This document shows positions 10,202-19,091 of a stretch of DNA of 50,787 nucleotides, piece by piece. This stretch comes from Pseudomonas sp. LS-2. Its GTDB lineage: Bacteria; Pseudomonadota; Gammaproteobacteria; Pseudomonadales; Pseudomonadaceae. Below the pieces are notes generated by a model. It did not search any database. It saw only the letters and a list, made by a program, of their open reading frames with translations, and had not been told where the DNA came from. The position numbers were made by a program, and so were the translations under genes. The stretch covers positions 1,763 through 52,549 of the forward strand of contig NZ_QXTJ01000027.1 of the NCBI RefSeq assembly GCF_003605735.1. Direction: 5' to 3'. Within the stretch, counting starts at the first letter, position 1. Every line of letters starts with the position of its first letter.

Positions 10202-10222
10202 TGACAGTAGTGGCATTATAAT
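10193..10222 (+). promoter_or_regulatory. Candidate sigma-70 promoter of the pentapeptide-repeat gene
   Basis: TTCACG (10193-10198), an 18-base spacer and a consensus TATAAT (10217-10222). The ATG at 10221 lies inside this -10, which argues for the later start at 10254. Confidence 0.5.
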
Positions 10223-10253
10223 GGCGCCAGAATTACAACAAGGTGCCCCCGAA

Positions 10254-10598
10254 ATGACCCAGCCCAAGCAACTCGACTCGCCGCTCTTCGCCCTGCTTCG
10301 AAAAGATGACGTGCACGCTTTCAATCTACAGCGGCCCAAAAATGGACCTGTCGATCTGGCGGGCGGAGATTTCCGTGGCCTGGATCTGAGGGAACTCAAC
10401 GCTGAAGAGGTCGACTTCACAGACGCCTACTTTCGCTCGGCCGATCTACGGGGCGTCGACTTCCGCACGACATCGCTGGAAGGCGCCAGCATCGCTCACG
10501 CCCAGATCTCGGGGGCTTACTTTCCAGCAGAGCTCAGCGCCGACGAAATTCTGATGTCCGTGAATTTTGGAACGCGCCTGCGCTACCGCACCCGCTGA
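10254..10598 (+). CDS. Pentapeptide-repeat protein
   Basis: 114 residues from ATG 10254 (MTQPKQLDSPLFALLRKDDV). Residues about 35-85 contain pentapeptide-repeat units of the A(D/N)LXX type: GDFRG LDLRE LNAEE VDFTD AYFRS ADLRG VDFRT TSLEG ASIAH AQISG AYF. Such repeats fold as a right-handed quadrilateral beta-helix. The conserved tail, SADEILMSVNFGTRLRYR, is seen in Pseudomonas homologues. The cellular role of this short family is unknown. A good TATAAT lies about 32 bases upstream, so it is probably its own transcription unit. Confidence 0.85.
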   Translation: MTQPKQLDSPLFALLRKDDVHAFNLQRPKNGPVDLAGGDFRGLDLRELNAEEVDFTDAYFRSADLRGVDFRTTSLEGASIAHAQISGAYFPAELSADEILMSVNFGTRLRYRTR

Positions 10599-10824
10599 AG
10601 CGGGTTAACCGCTCGACATCATTGCCCTGCATGCACAGACATGCCGGGCCGGCAATCTTCCCTCCCCTTCCACTACCGTCCGGCATTTGAATACGAATTT
10701 TCGGACCGTACTGGCGAGCGCTGCCCTACATAGGTCTATGCTCATTCTATGGCTCATCCCTGCAGTTTGGTCGAGCCAAGGAGGCGGTAAATAAAGGAGC
10801 AATAGTTTGCACGGAGGCATCACC

Positions 10825-11121
10825 ATGGAAGACGAACTGCTAAAAATGAAGAATCTGGGCAAGACATCCGCACAATGGCTTCATGCAGCGGGCATTCACA
10901 AAACAGCCGATCTACGCCGACTCGGCTCCATCCATGCCTACAGAGCCGTCAAAAGTCGAGGCATTAAAGCGTCCAAGGTCTTGCTCTACGCGATCGAAGG
11001 CGCACTGATCGACAAGCACTGGGCCGAGTTGCCACCAGAGCGAAAAGACTCACTCGCGCAGCAACTGAGGCAACTGGACAGCGATACCAAACGCCCGCTT
11101 GAGACCCCGCTTGAGAAATAG
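10825..11121 (+). CDS. Stand-alone TfoX C-terminal-domain protein
   Basis: 98 residues from ATG 10825, with a GGAG Shine-Dalgarno eight bases upstream. The sequence (MKNLGKTSAQWLHAAGIHKTADLRRLGSIHAYRAVK, then LYAIEGALIDKHWAELPPERKDSLAQQL) matches the C-terminal domain of TfoX/Sxy, a helix-hairpin-helix-like module. The N-terminal TfoX domain is absent, so this is not a full competence regulator; single-domain versions are common in Pseudomonas and of unknown function. It ends just before the Fur box of prrF. Bases 10599-10824 upstream hold no gene that I can support. Confidence 0.8.
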   Translation: MEDELLKMKNLGKTSAQWLHAAGIHKTADLRRLGSIHAYRAVKSRGIKASKVLLYAIEGALIDKHWAELPPERKDSLAQQLRQLDSDTKRPLETPLEK

Positions 11122-11135
11122 TTTGAAATTGGCTG

Positions 11136-11167
11136 TTGACTTACAAATGAGAATCACTATGATTATC
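11136..11167 (+). promoter_or_regulatory. prrF promoter with overlapping Fur box
   Basis: TTGACT (11136-11141), a 16-base spacer and TATGAT (11158-11163). A 19-base Fur box (11149-11167, GAGAATCACTATGATTATC) covers the spacer and -10 and matches about 14 of 19 consensus positions. Iron-loaded Fur bound here would block RNA polymerase, so the sRNA should be made when iron is scarce. Confidence 0.85.
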
Positions 11168-11169
11168 AC

Positions 11170-11285
11170 ATCCAGTCGCGAGACTGGTTGGTAACCTGAA
11201 AGGCTCCTTGGTTCGGACTCTCAGATTATCTCCTCATCAGGCTAATCACGGTTTTTGACCCGGCTTTTTGCCGGGTCTTTTTTTT
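11170..11285 (+). ncRNA. prrF: PrrF iron-responsive small RNA
   Basis: About 116 nt, the length known for PrrF. The 5' hairpin (CCAGTCGCGAGACTGG, 11172-11187) is followed by the conserved PrrF core (ACCTGAAAGGCTCCTTGG, then CAGATTATCTCCTCATCAGG and CTAATCACGG) and a terminator with an 8-bp stem (11257-11264 with 11270-11277) and T8. PrrF represses mRNAs of iron-rich, non-essential proteins when Fur is inactive. In P. aeruginosa two copies are in tandem; here one copy is visible between the TfoX-domain gene and deoC, and any second copy is outside the window. The 5' end is inferred from the promoter. Confidence 0.93.
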
Positions 11286-11308
11286 GCCCGAAAAACGGCA
11301 ATCAGGAC

Positions 11309-12070
11309 TCACGGGCTTACCCCCAGTTGTACCAAAAGATCATCCAGAAGACTCGCCGCCCCCAGACGCATCTTGCCCGTTTCCAACCAGAAAGGACCAA
11401 ATCGCGCTTGAGCCATTTCGATGTAGGCTCGCGCCTCCTCCAAAGATCGCACGTTTCCGGCAGCTTTAAAGCCCACGTGGGGACCCAGCTCGGCGATTGC
11501 CTCGATCAGAATCCGTACCGCCTGCGGCGTCGTGCTGATGATCTGTTTGCCGGTGCTGGTCTTGAGAAACGCCGCTCCCTCGCGGATAACCGTTCGGCAG
11601 ACATCGTGGATCGTTTGGGGATCGCGCAGGACGCCGGTCTCAAGGGTGACGGTCAACGTTGCTCGCTCACCGCACAACGCTTTGCATGCTGCGACCATGG
11701 CTCGCCCGATATGTCTGTTGCCTGCCATCTGAGCGCGGAATGGGAACACCAGATCAATTTCATCTGCCCCCGTCAGTATGGCCGCTTCAGTTTCTGACTC
11801 CACAGTGGCAATACCTGCACCGCCACTTGGAAAATTCACCGCTGCAACAACCTTGATATCCCGTGCAAACAGACCATCGAGCGTGCGCCGAGCCAGGCCG
11901 GCGAATCTGGGCAACACACAGATAGCAGCGACATCACCTACCGGCGTCAACCCTTTCTGGCACAGCGCAACGATCCTTTCGGCAGTGTCATCGGCGTTCA
12001 GCGACGTCAGTTCCAGAAGCCTCAGGGCCTTCTGCGCGATCACCTCATCGCTCTCGCTTATCCTGCTCAT
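11309..12070 (-). CDS. deoC: Deoxyribose-phosphate aldolase
   Basis: Cleaves 2-deoxyribose-5-phosphate to glyceraldehyde-3-phosphate and acetaldehyde in deoxynucleoside catabolism. 253 residues, close to the E. coli-type DeoC. The Schiff-base lysine is K170 in FLKTSTGK; the second active-site lysine is K202 (GFKAAG) and the acid-base aspartate fits D106 (EIDLVF). The usual GGVR after GFKAAG reads GNVR here, a small departure. It stands alone, convergent with prrF; no other deo genes are in the window. Confidence 0.93.
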   Translation of the reverse strand: MSRISESDEVIAQKALRLLELTSLNADDTAERIVALCQKGLTPVGDVAAICVLPRFAGLARRTLDGLFARDIKVVAAVNFPSGGAGIATVESETEAAILTGADEIDLVFPFRAQMAGNRHIGRAMVAACKALCGERATLTVTLETGVLRDPQTIHDVCRTVIREGAAFLKTSTGKQIISTTPQAVRILIEAIAELGPHVGFKAAGNVRSLEEARAYIEMAQARFGPFWLETGKMRLGAASLLDDLLVQLGVSP

Positions 12071-12214
12071 AACGCCTCCCTAAATGTCCTTGAAAGTGAG
12101 GGGAGACGATAATCCAGCGCGAGAATGCATGAACGGCCATGCAGGCTCTCGAGAGGTGGCCTACATAAATATCAGAAAGGTCTTAAGGATTTTGCCTGCA
12201 AAAACGATGTGCAT

Positions 12215-13114
12215 TCATTGGGAAGGCGCACGCATCCGGGCGCAATAATCCTGATCGGGCAACGCTGCGGTGTACCAGACGTAATCGGCACTGCCAGGCT
12301 GAACCTCGCTACCTACCTGAGCGAGCAGCAGTACGACAGGACGCTCGTGGGATCCCAGGTCCGCCATGTGCAAAGGCACCCCGATATCCTTACGCACGTG
12401 GTAGCTACCCGCAAATAACAGCGCAGGCGCCGGGGCATCTATCACGCTGTGCGCCATGCGACGATCCCGCTGCTGCTGGATCGCAAGCATCGCGGGTAAT
12501 GCATCCTCGGGCAGCATGCCGCAATGAGAGTCGCGAACCTGGGCCAGCAATTGGTCCTGCACCTCCTTGCGGGTGGAAAACGCGCCGCTGAGTACCGGAC
12601 GTCGGTGATAGATGGCGCCGACTTCCCGCCCACCAAGATTGGCGGCCAGGACCGGGTATGGCTGAGCCAGCGCAAAACGCATGACTGGTCCGTAAAGGGC
12701 CCAATCCCACCCCTTTTGCCAGCCCAGTGCGGTGGGAAGGTCAGGCGGATAGCGGCCTTGGCGAACCTCACGCTGGACGGTATCCACCTGTTTCTGCTGG
12801 TCTGGCGTCAGCATCTCCAGCAAAAGACTTCCTTGTGAGCGCTGATCGCCGAGCGCCTGCAGCAACCACAATTCCAGCGCGTGATGATCGGGATTGTCAT
12901 GCTGTTCGCCGACCAGCACGCGCGGCGCCGCCGCCAGTCGAGCGACCAATTGCTGCGGCGTCAGGGTTTGCCCGTTTTCGAGTTCCCGAATCATGCCCAG
13001 ATCCACATGGTCGCGCCCCTCGGAGCTTTGCCAGGATGGTAGCGGTGGCAACGTCATCGACGAGTGGCAAGCGCTCGCCAGGGACAACGCCAGAATCAGC
13101 AGGTATCGACGCAC
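12215..13114 (-). CDS. chaN: ChaN family (haem-binding, iron-regulated) lipoprotein
   Basis: 299 residues with a lipoprotein signal ending LASAC (C16). The ChaN domain is recognised by LVGEQHDNPDHHALELWLLQAL, the metal/haem site region, and by LLLEMLTPDQQKQVD, then the later GSYHVRKDIGVPLHM segment. The Campylobacter ChaN binds two haems as a dimer. Here it is the last gene of hmuT-hmuU-hmuV, starting 13 bases after the hmuV stop, so co-transcription and a role in haem handling at the membrane are likely. The 144 bases between it and deoC hold only a weak hairpin (12121-12155). Confidence 0.88.
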   Translation of the reverse strand: MRRYLLILALSLASACHSSMTLPPLPSWQSSEGRDHVDLGMIRELENGQTLTPQQLVARLAAAPRVLVGEQHDNPDHHALELWLLQALGDQRSQGSLLLEMLTPDQQKQVDTVQREVRQGRYPPDLPTALGWQKGWDWALYGPVMRFALAQPYPVLAANLGGREVGAIYHRRPVLSGAFSTRKEVQDQLLAQVRDSHCGMLPEDALPAMLAIQQQRDRRMAHSVIDAPAPALLFAGSYHVRKDIGVPLHMADLGSHERPVVLLLAQVGSEVQPGSADYVWYTAALPDQDYCARMRAPSQ

Positions 13115-13127
13115 AAAAACTCCTTCT

Positions 13128-13895
13128 TCAGCGCGCGATGATCAGCGGATGACCACGCTCCGGATGACGCTGTACCAAAACCTCCAGACCAAACACCGCC
13201 CTGAGCGCGTCGGGAACCAGCACTGCGTCCGGGGCGCCTATCGCGTGAGAACGGCCTGACTCGAGCAGCAAAATACGGTCGCAATAGCGTGCCGCCAGAT
13301 TCAGGTCATGCAGAATCACCATCACAGCCCCTCCCCGGTTGGCAAACTCGCGCACCGCCTGCAGCGTGGTGTGCTGATGCAACGGATCAAGCATCGACGT
13401 GGGCTCGTCCAATAACAACGTTTGACCACCTTCGCCCGGCCATAACTGAGCCAGTACTCTGGCCAGATGAACCCGCTGCCGCTCACCGCCCGACAGTGCA
13501 AGGTAGCTGCGATCACTCAAATGCAACGCATCAGCGGCCTCGAGTGAAGCTTGAATGATCTCGGTATCGCGATGCTGACCGCTGTCATGGGGCAATCGCC
13601 CCATCGCCACCACTTCCTGTACCTTGAACGCGAAGCTTAAAGTCGAACTCTGTGGCAATACCGCCAGGCGCTGCGCTCTCTGCTGGCCACTCCAGTGCGC
13701 CAGTGGCTGATCGTCCAACCAGAGCTGCCCTTGCGACGTTTTCAGCTCCCCACACAATGCGCCCAGCAGCGTGCTCTTGCCAGCACCGTTCGGCCCCAGT
13801 ACGCCCAGCATTTCGCCCGGGTTGAGCGTAACGTCGATGTCCGCCAGTACGCATTTGCCATCCCGATGAACGCTGACATTCTCTGCTCTCATCAT
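13128..13895 (-). CDS. hmuV: Hemin ABC transporter ATP-binding protein
   Basis: 255 residues from ATG 13895. Walker [10 protein letters not shown], signature [13 protein letters not shown], Walker [13 protein letters not shown] and H-loop VILHDLNLA are intact. It powers import of haem through HmuU. The frame remains open far upstream on this strand, but only because it shadows hmuU; the start at 13895 overlaps the hmuU stop by one base (TGATG). A second ATG follows immediately at 13892. Confidence 0.95.
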   Translation of the reverse strand: MMRAENVSVHRDGKCVLADIDVTLNPGEMLGVLGPNGAGKSTLLGALCGELKTSQGQLWLDDQPLAHWSGQQRAQRLAVLPQSSTLSFAFKVQEVVAMGRLPHDSGQHRDTEIIQASLEAADALHLSDRSYLALSGGERQRVHLARVLAQLWPGEGGQTLLLDEPTSMLDPLHQHTTLQAVREFANRGGAVMVILHDLNLAARYCDRILLLESGRSHAIGAPDAVLVPDALRAVFGLEVLVQRHPERGHPLIIAR

Positions 13896-14932
13896 CAGGT
13901 ACGGCCTCGCACCAGCAGGAATAGAAAAAACGGCGCACCGATAAATGCCGTGACGATGCCAATCGGCAGTTCGGCAGGCGCCAGCACCAGGCGGGCGAAA
14001 ACGTCTGCGAACAGCAACAGGCTCGCGCCCGCCAATGCCGAGGCAGGCAGCACGATGCGATGATCGGGACCCGCCATCAGTCGAACCAGGTGGGGCACGA
14101 TCAGCCCGACGAACCCGATCAGTCCCGCGGCTGCAACGGCTGCGCCGACCCCCAGCGCGATGCATAACACCAGCTCGCGCTTCAGACGCTCGACCTCGAT
14201 GCCCAGATGACGGGCTTCCGATTCGCCGAGCAACAGGGCATTCAATGCCTTGGCGCGACGCGGCAGCCAGCCGATGACGAACACGCAAACCAGCAACAAC
14301 GGCCACAGTCGTGCGTAACTGGCGCCATTGAGCGTGCCCAGATTCCAGAACGTGAGCGTGCGCAAGGTGGCGTCGTCAGCGAGGTAGGTGAACAAACCGA
14401 TGATCGAACCGGCGAGCGCAGTCATCGCAACGCCAGCAAGCAACATGATGCCGACGCTGGTTTGCCCATCTCGTCGCCCCAACCGATAAACGATGGCGGT
14501 GACGATGAGCCCGCCGGCAAAAGCGAAGATCGACAGCAGATAAGGCTCGATCGACTCAGGAATACCGCCGAGTGATGCGCCCGCGACGATTGCGATCGCC
14601 GCTCCCAATGCTGCACCACTGGAGACTCCTACCAGACCTGGATCTGCCAGCGGATTACGAAACAACCCCTGCATCGCGACCCCCGAGAGCGCCAGGACGG
14701 CGCCGACCGCCAGGCCAAGCAACGTCCGAGGGACACGAATCTGTCCAAGAATCAGCTCGGCCTGTTGCAGGTTATCGCCCTGGACAGGCACACCCAGCAG
14801 GCGCATTCCAGCGCGCAAGGTATCCATGAGTGGCAGGCTGACCGGCCCCAATGCCAATGACAGCCAGATGGCGAGCAGACACGCCACGCTCAACGCGATC
14901 AACAAGGTCCTGGGTTGCAGCGCGCCCCTCAT
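13895..14932 (-). CDS. hmuU: Hemin ABC transporter permease (FecCD family)
   Basis: 345 residues with about nine or ten hydrophobic segments, typical of BtuC/FecCD permeases. Diagnostic stretches include [40 protein letters not shown] and the coupling region [23 protein letters not shown]. Inner-membrane channel for haem delivered by HmuT. The start overlaps the hmuT stop by four bases (ATGA), and the stop overlaps the hmuV start, so the three genes are translationally coupled. Confidence 0.95.
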   Translation of the reverse strand: MRGALQPRTLLIALSVACLLAIWLSLALGPVSLPLMDTLRAGMRLLGVPVQGDNLQQAELILGQIRVPRTLLGLAVGAVLALSGVAMQGLFRNPLADPGLVGVSSGAALGAAIAIVAGASLGGIPESIEPYLLSIFAFAGGLIVTAIVYRLGRRDGQTSVGIMLLAGVAMTALAGSIIGLFTYLADDATLRTLTFWNLGTLNGASYARLWPLLLVCVFVIGWLPRRAKALNALLLGESEARHLGIEVERLKRELVLCIALGVGAAVAAAGLIGFVGLIVPHLVRLMAGPDHRIVLPASALAGASLLLFADVFARLVLAPAELPIGIVTAFIGAPFFLFLLVRGRT

Positions 14933-15819
14933 TGAGCAGGCGCGACCTTGGCATTGAGCGAACCATCCGCGGGGTAGAAAGCCTTGGACAGGGTTTTCAG
15001 CGCATCCGGCAGGCGAGGCCCCAGACCACCCACCAGCAACGTCGGGTCGACTTCGATCAGACGCTTGTTGCGTGCGGCCTGCGTGCTCGCCAGCAGCGGA
15101 TTCTCCTTAAGCAGGGCATCGCGGGAGGAGGCACCGTCCTGCGCACGGTCGGTGAACACCAGCACTTCTGGATTCAATCCCGCCATGGCCTCCGTGGAAA
15201 ATATCTTGTAGCCGTTGTGAGTCGCCAGGTTACGACCGCCAGCCTGCTTGATCAGCCAGTCCCCGACCGTGCCGATTCCGGCGACCATGGGCCGCGAGCC
15301 AGAATGGCTCACCAACAGCAGAACGCCCGGCGCCGTTTGATGAAGTTGTGCCTGTGCCAACCAGTCATGTTGGCTTTCCAGTCGTGTTGCGTATTGCGCG
15401 CTCAACTGATTGGCCTGGCTCTCATGACCCAACAACACTCCCAGCTTCTTCAGATTGTCCTGCAGCGCAGAGACATCGGCACCAGCCGAAAACACTTCGA
15501 CCTTTACCCCGGCGGCTCGCAGTTGCTCGAGTACGGGCGGCGGTCCCATTTCCTCAGTGCCAATCAGAATGTCAGGGCGCAGGCTCAGAATGCCTTCAGA
15601 CGACAATTGACGTTGATAGCCAATGCTCGGCAGCGATTTGATCGACTCGGGGTGTTGGCTGGTGGTGTCAATGCCCACCAAATGCGATTCTCCCCCCAAC
15701 GCCACAACCCACTCGGTCAACGCGCCGCCCGCACTGACCCACCGCTGCGGCTGCGCCGATGCCAGATGCGTGAACAGAAGCCCGGTCAGGATCGCGGTCA
15801 GTTTGGTCATGGGGCGCAT
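14929..15819 (-). CDS. hmuT: Hemin ABC transporter periplasmic-binding protein
   Basis: 296 residues from ATG 15819 (MRPMTKLTAILTG), with AAGGA ten bases upstream; a second ATG three codons later is also possible. A Sec signal peptide ends near HLASA-QPQRW. The remaining protein is a cluster A-II binding protein (GGALTEWVVALGGESHLVGIDTTSQHPES, LPSIGYQRQLSSEGILSLRPDILIGTEEMGPP). It captures haem in the periplasm and passes it to HmuUV. First gene of hmuT-hmuU-hmuV-chaN; a candidate Fur box lies about 120 bases upstream. No TonB receptor gene is next to it, so that must be elsewhere. Confidence 0.93.
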   Translation of the reverse strand: MRPMTKLTAILTGLLFTHLASAQPQRWVSAGGALTEWVVALGGESHLVGIDTTSQHPESIKSLPSIGYQRQLSSEGILSLRPDILIGTEEMGPPPVLEQLRAAGVKVEVFSAGADVSALQDNLKKLGVLLGHESQANQLSAQYATRLESQHDWLAQAQLHQTAPGVLLLVSHSGSRPMVAGIGTVGDWLIKQAGGRNLATHNGYKIFSTEAMAGLNPEVLVFTDRAQDGASSRDALLKENPLLASTQAARNKRLIEVDPTLLVGGLGPRLPDALKTLSKAFYPADGSLNAKVAPAQ

Positions 15820-15940
15820 ATCGAAGGAGTCCTTTGGATAGAGGAACACGCGAGCTTTGGCCTGATACACAGATTTGCAGCCAGACGACATCTACGCGCA
15901 TTTTGCAGAGCTGTCAGACTAGCCGCTCGGCATAGCCGGG

Positions 15941-15959
15941 CAATTTGATAATTATTTGC
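15941..15959 (-). promoter_or_regulatory. Candidate Fur box of the haem operon
   Basis: On the minus strand GCAAATAATTATCAAATTG matches about 11 of 19 positions of the Fur consensus, in the only AT-rich patch between hmuT and the divergent Rieske gene. It could serve both genes. The match is weaker than that of the prrF box. Confidence 0.45.
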
Positions 15960-15989
15960 ATTTGCGCGTCAAGCGCGAAGGAGAATCAG

Positions 15990-16319
15990 CTGGAATACTT
16001 GTGTAACGGGAATGAAGTGGCTGAAGGAAAAAGCCGAGGCTTTGAGATTGGCGGGCTGCAATTGCTGGCAGTCAGGCGCGCCGGGCAAGTCTACGTCTAC
16101 CAGAACCGCTGCCCGCACCGCCGCGTGCCGCTGGAATGGCACCCGGACCAGTTTCTCGATACCAGCGCCAGCCTGATTCAATGCGCGACCCACGGCGCGC
16201 TTTTTCTGATAGAAAGCGGCGAATGCATCGCGGGGCCTTGCGAGGGGAAATCCCTGAGCGCGATCACCTGTGGCGAAGACGCTCAGGGCATCTGGATCAA
16301 TCCACCGAAACAGGACTGA
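15990..16319 (+). CDS. Small Rieske [2Fe-2S] protein, apparent CTG start
   Basis: 109 residues if begun at CTG 15990. Rieske cluster ligands are C41-P-H43 and C65-A-T-H68, with a 21-residue gap between the pairs. The best Shine-Dalgarno (AAGGAG, 15978-15983) sits six bases before CTG, and the homologous N-terminus (M-x-(F/Y)-L-C) starts at this codon. The only in-frame ATG (15945) lies inside the putative Fur box and would add an unlike 15-residue extension; TTG 15999 is 15 bases from the ribosome site. A ferredoxin-like electron-transfer role is known for the fold; partners are unknown. Divergent from hmuT. Confidence 0.82.
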   Translation: MEYLCNGNEVAEGKSRGFEIGGLQLLAVRRAGQVYVYQNRCPHRRVPLEWHPDQFLDTSASLIQCATHGALFLIESGECIAGPCEGKSLSAITCGEDAQGIWINPPKQD

Positions 16320-17040
16320 GCGCCCGGATTTCAGTCAGGTGAACGTCGAGACGGCGATCCACACGCACCTCTTCAGGTGTCAATTGCACACCGTACGCCA
16401 GCACTTCGACACCGGCTGCCACAGCTTCTCTCAAGGCTTGGGCATAGGCGGCATCGATTTCCTCGGCCGGGCGAACGGCCTCGATGCCAGTCAAGTTGAC
16501 GCAATACAGCAACACGGCTCGCACACCTTGCCGGGCCAACACCGCCAACTCGCGTAAATGTTTGGCCCCGCGCTGGGTGACAGCATCGGGGAATGCAGCC
16601 ACAGCGCTGTCATCGAAACCGAGCGTTACGCTCTTCACTTCCAGAAACAGGGATCCAGAGGGGTAGTCCAGGCGAAAATCGACGCGACTGTTTTCTTGCC
16701 CGTAGGCCACTTCTCGCTTGAGTGCCGTAAAACCGCGCAGTTCGGTGATCACACCCGCCAGCAGGGCCTCTTCGACTAGCTTATTGGCGCGTCCGGTGTT
16801 AACGCAGGCAAAGCGCCCTTGCGGAGTTTCGCTGATTTCCCAAGTCCCCGGCAGCTTGCGCTTCGGGTCGTTGGAGCGACTGAACCAGACCCTTCCGTTG
16901 GGCATCATGCAATTGAACATCGAACCTGTATTGGGGCAATGGATGGTCAGGCGTTCCCCACTGGGCGTTTCGATGTCCGCCAGAAAACGCTTGTAGCGCT
17001 GGATCAGGCGACCTTCTTCGAGTTCGGGATAAAAGCGCAT
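16297..17040 (-). CDS. sfsA: SfsA family DNA/RNA nuclease-like protein
   Basis: 247 residues from ATG 17040 ([19 protein letters not shown]). SfsA was named for stimulating maltose use in E. coli; the fold has an OB-like N-terminal part and a PD-(D/E)XK-type nuclease core. Visible core motifs are HCPNTGSM (about 34-41), the acidic/lysine set around [24 protein letters not shown] and [19 protein letters not shown]. The start overlaps the aminotransferase stop (TGATG). A TTG 12 bases upstream could add four residues but does not match the family start. Confidence 0.92.
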   Translation of the reverse strand: MRFYPELEEGRLIQRYKRFLADIETPSGERLTIHCPNTGSMFNCMMPNGRVWFSRSNDPKRKLPGTWEISETPQGRFACVNTGRANKLVEEALLAGVITELRGFTALKREVAYGQENSRVDFRLDYPSGSLFLEVKSVTLGFDDSAVAAFPDAVTQRGAKHLRELAVLARQGVRAVLLYCVNLTGIEAVRPAEEIDAAYAQALREAVAAGVEVLAYGVQLTPEEVRVDRRLDVHLTEIRALSPVSVD

Positions 17041-18212
17041 CAGCCTTGCCAACTCCGCAATCCGCGCCCGATTCGCTCTACCGCTTCCTGAAGGCGCGAC
17101 AGACTCTGGGTGTAGGCGAATCGCACATGATGACCGGCCTGAAAGCGCCCGAAATCCAGCCCTGGAGTGAATGCGACGTGCTCTGTTTCCAGAAAATGCC
17201 GACAGAATGCGAATGCATCACCGCCAAAAGCACTGATATCGGCATAAAGATAGAAGGCGCCTTCTGGCTCGACAGCAATCTTGAATCCCAGCTCGCGCAG
17301 GGCGGGAAGCAGGAAATCCCGCCGTCTGGCAAATTCCTCACGACGCTGCTCGAGAATTTCCAGCGTTTGCGGTTCGAAACACGCCAATGCTGCACTCTGG
17401 GCCATGCTGGGTGCGCTGATGTACAGGTTCTGCGCGAGTTTTTCCAGATCACCAATGGCCGCTTCGGGGGCGACCAGCCAACCCAGTCGCCAGCCGGTCA
17501 TACCGAAATACTTGGAAAAACTATTCAGCACGAACGCATCGTTATCCACTTCAAGGACGCTGGCGGCGTCAGTTCCGTAGGTCAGCCCGTGATAGATCTC
17601 GTCCACCACCAGATGACCCTGTCGCGCCTTGAGCGATGCGGACAAGGCTGCCAGCTCGTCGCGATGAAGCAGCGTGCCCGTAGGATTGGCAGGCGATGCT
17701 ACCAATGCACCGACACTGTCCTGGTCCCAATGCCGTTCGACCAGACCGGGCGTCAGTTGGTAGCGCACCTCCGGTCCCACGGGCACCAGTTGTGCGGCAC
17801 CTTCTACCAGCCGCAAGAAATGCCGATTGCACGGATATCCCGGATCAGCAAGCAGCCAGTGCTTGCCAGGATCCACCAGAAGACTGGCCGCCAGCAGCAA
17901 TGCCCCCGAACCGCCGGGGGTGATCAGAATCCGCCCCGGATCGATCTCCACTCCGTAGCGCTGGGAATAGAAACCGGAAATGGCTTCGCGCAGTTCCGGC
18001 AAGCCGCGAGCGGCGGTGTAACGTGTCTTGCCCGCTGCGAGCGCAGCCTGTCCGGCCTTGATGATTGGCTCGGCGGTGGTGAAATCCGGCTCGCCGATCT
18101 CGAGATGGATGACATCGTGCCCCGCCGCCTGCAATTCATTGGCACGCGCCAGCAGCGCCATGACATGAAAGGGTTCGATGGCGCGGCTCCGCGCACTGTA
18201 GGGCTGAGGCAT
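17040..18212 (-). CDS. PLP-dependent class I/II aminotransferase
   Basis: 390 residues, fold type I. The Schiff-base lysine is K234 ([14 protein letters not shown]); N176 (ASPANPTG), D204 and Y207 (VVDEIYHGL) contact the cofactor. It resembles the aspartate/aromatic-type enzymes annotated next to sfsA in other pseudomonads; the true amino donor cannot be read from sequence. Translation is coupled to sfsA by a one-base overlap. The first ATG is preceded by AAAGGAAGG. Confidence 0.92.
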   Translation of the reverse strand: MPQPYSARSRAIEPFHVMALLARANELQAAGHDVIHLEIGEPDFTTAEPIIKAGQAALAAGKTRYTAARGLPELREAISGFYSQRYGVEIDPGRILITPGGSGALLLAASLLVDPGKHWLLADPGYPCNRHFLRLVEGAAQLVPVGPEVRYQLTPGLVERHWDQDSVGALVASPANPTGTLLHRDELAALSASLKARQGHLVVDEIYHGLTYGTDAASVLEVDNDAFVLNSFSKYFGMTGWRLGWLVAPEAAIGDLEKLAQNLYISAPSMAQSAALACFEPQTLEILEQRREEFARRRDFLLPALRELGFKIAVEPEGAFYLYADISAFGGDAFAFCRHFLETEHVAFTPGLDFGRFQAGHHVRFAYTQSLSRLQEAVERIGRGLRSWQG

Positions 18213-18554
18213 TGGCCTTCCTTTTAATAACGGTGTCCAGACGGTTCGCCGATTCTACCCAACCACCTGCCGGGCGAACGAGTTTATCCGCAACAGCGCT
18301 GCCGATGATCCATAAAGGGCAATGATGTTGCGTCAGGGGGCTAGACTGATGGCACTGCAAAATAATATAAAACCGGGCGCTTTGGCTGTGGTCATAGTTC
18401 ACGGGCGCGTTGCAGAGCCATGCTCGACAACCGGGAGTAGCGCGCTCCGATTCGATCTGGTAAGTTCGCCCGCTTGCAGCCGCAGGGCCGGCGGGTGTCG
18501 GCGATGGATCATTACCCTGCGCAATGGCTTAGAAGAGTGAGAGGCGGTCCGTTC
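18213..18554. other. Aminotransferase-dksA intergenic region
   Basis: 342 bases between divergent genes. It must hold both promoters. An AT-rich patch (AATAATATAAAA, about 18361-18372) is the best candidate for a -10 region, but I cannot pair it confidently with a -35. The frame of dksA is open from 18474, but the extra 27 codons do not look like DksA. I see no RNA gene or repeat here. Confidence 0.4.
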
Positions 18555-19001
18555 ATGCCCACCGAAGAAAAGCAAAAGAGCAATTCAACAACGATCAGCG
18601 GTTTCACTCCCTACGTAGAGACGAAGGGCGAGGAATACATGGGCAAGCCCATGCGCGAGCACTTCGTCAAGATTCTGCAAAAGTGGAAACAGGACTTGAT
18701 GCAGGAAGTCGACCGCACGGTTGATCATATGAAGGACGAAGCTGCGAACTTTCCTGACCCTGCTGACCGTGCAAGTCAGGAAGAAGAATTCGCACTTGAA
18801 CTGCGTGCTCGTGACCGTGAGCGCAAGTTGATCAAGAAGATCGACAAAACGCTGCAACTGATCGAAGACGAAGAATACGGCTGGTGCGAGTCCTGCGGCA
18901 TCGAGATCGGTTTGCGCCGTCTGGAAGCTCGCCCGACCGCCGATCTGTGCATCGACTGCAAGACACTGGCAGAGATCAAGGAAAAACAGGTCGGTAAATG
19001 A
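18555..19001 (+). CDS. dksA: RNA polymerase-binding transcription factor DksA
   Basis: 148 residues from ATG 18555, close to the usual 147-151. It enters the secondary channel of RNA polymerase and with ppGpp reprograms transcription. The coiled-coil tip D68-P-A-D71-R-A carries the two acidic residues needed for activity. The C4 zinc finger is C111-x2-C114 and C132-x2-C135, so this is the zinc-binding paralogue, not the cysteine-poor DksA2. A terminator follows. gluQ comes next, an arrangement conserved in gammaproteobacteria. Confidence 0.96.
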   Translation: MPTEEKQKSNSTTISGFTPYVETKGEEYMGKPMREHFVKILQKWKQDLMQEVDRTVDHMKDEAANFPDPADRASQEEEFALELRARDRERKLIKKIDKTLQLIEDEEYGWCESCGIEIGLRRLEARPTADLCIDCKTLAEIKEKQVGK

Positions 19002-19019
19002 TCCTGGTTTTTGCATGAA

Positions 19020-19051
19020 ACAAAGGACGCTTCGGCGTCCTTTGTTGTTTT
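19020..19051 (+). terminator. Intrinsic terminator of dksA
   Basis: Perfect 11-bp stem (19020-19030 with 19035-19045) with a UUCG tetraloop and a TGTTTT tail, 19 bases after the dksA stop. It lies between dksA and gluQ, so it should reduce read-through into gluQ. Confidence 0.85.
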
Positions 19052-19091
19052 GGAGTTGTCCCAAAAACGATTTCCAGTACCATCGCCGCCC

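Noticed and set aside
13896..14306. An N-terminal extension of HmuV of about 137 residues
   Set aside because: It overlaps hmuU wholly, is Arg/Gly-rich and unlike any ABC ATPase; ATG 13895 with TGATG coupling explains the start.
17046..18227. A 393-codon open frame opposite the aminotransferase
   Set aside because: The minus-strand protein carries a full set of PLP-enzyme residues; the opposite frame has none.
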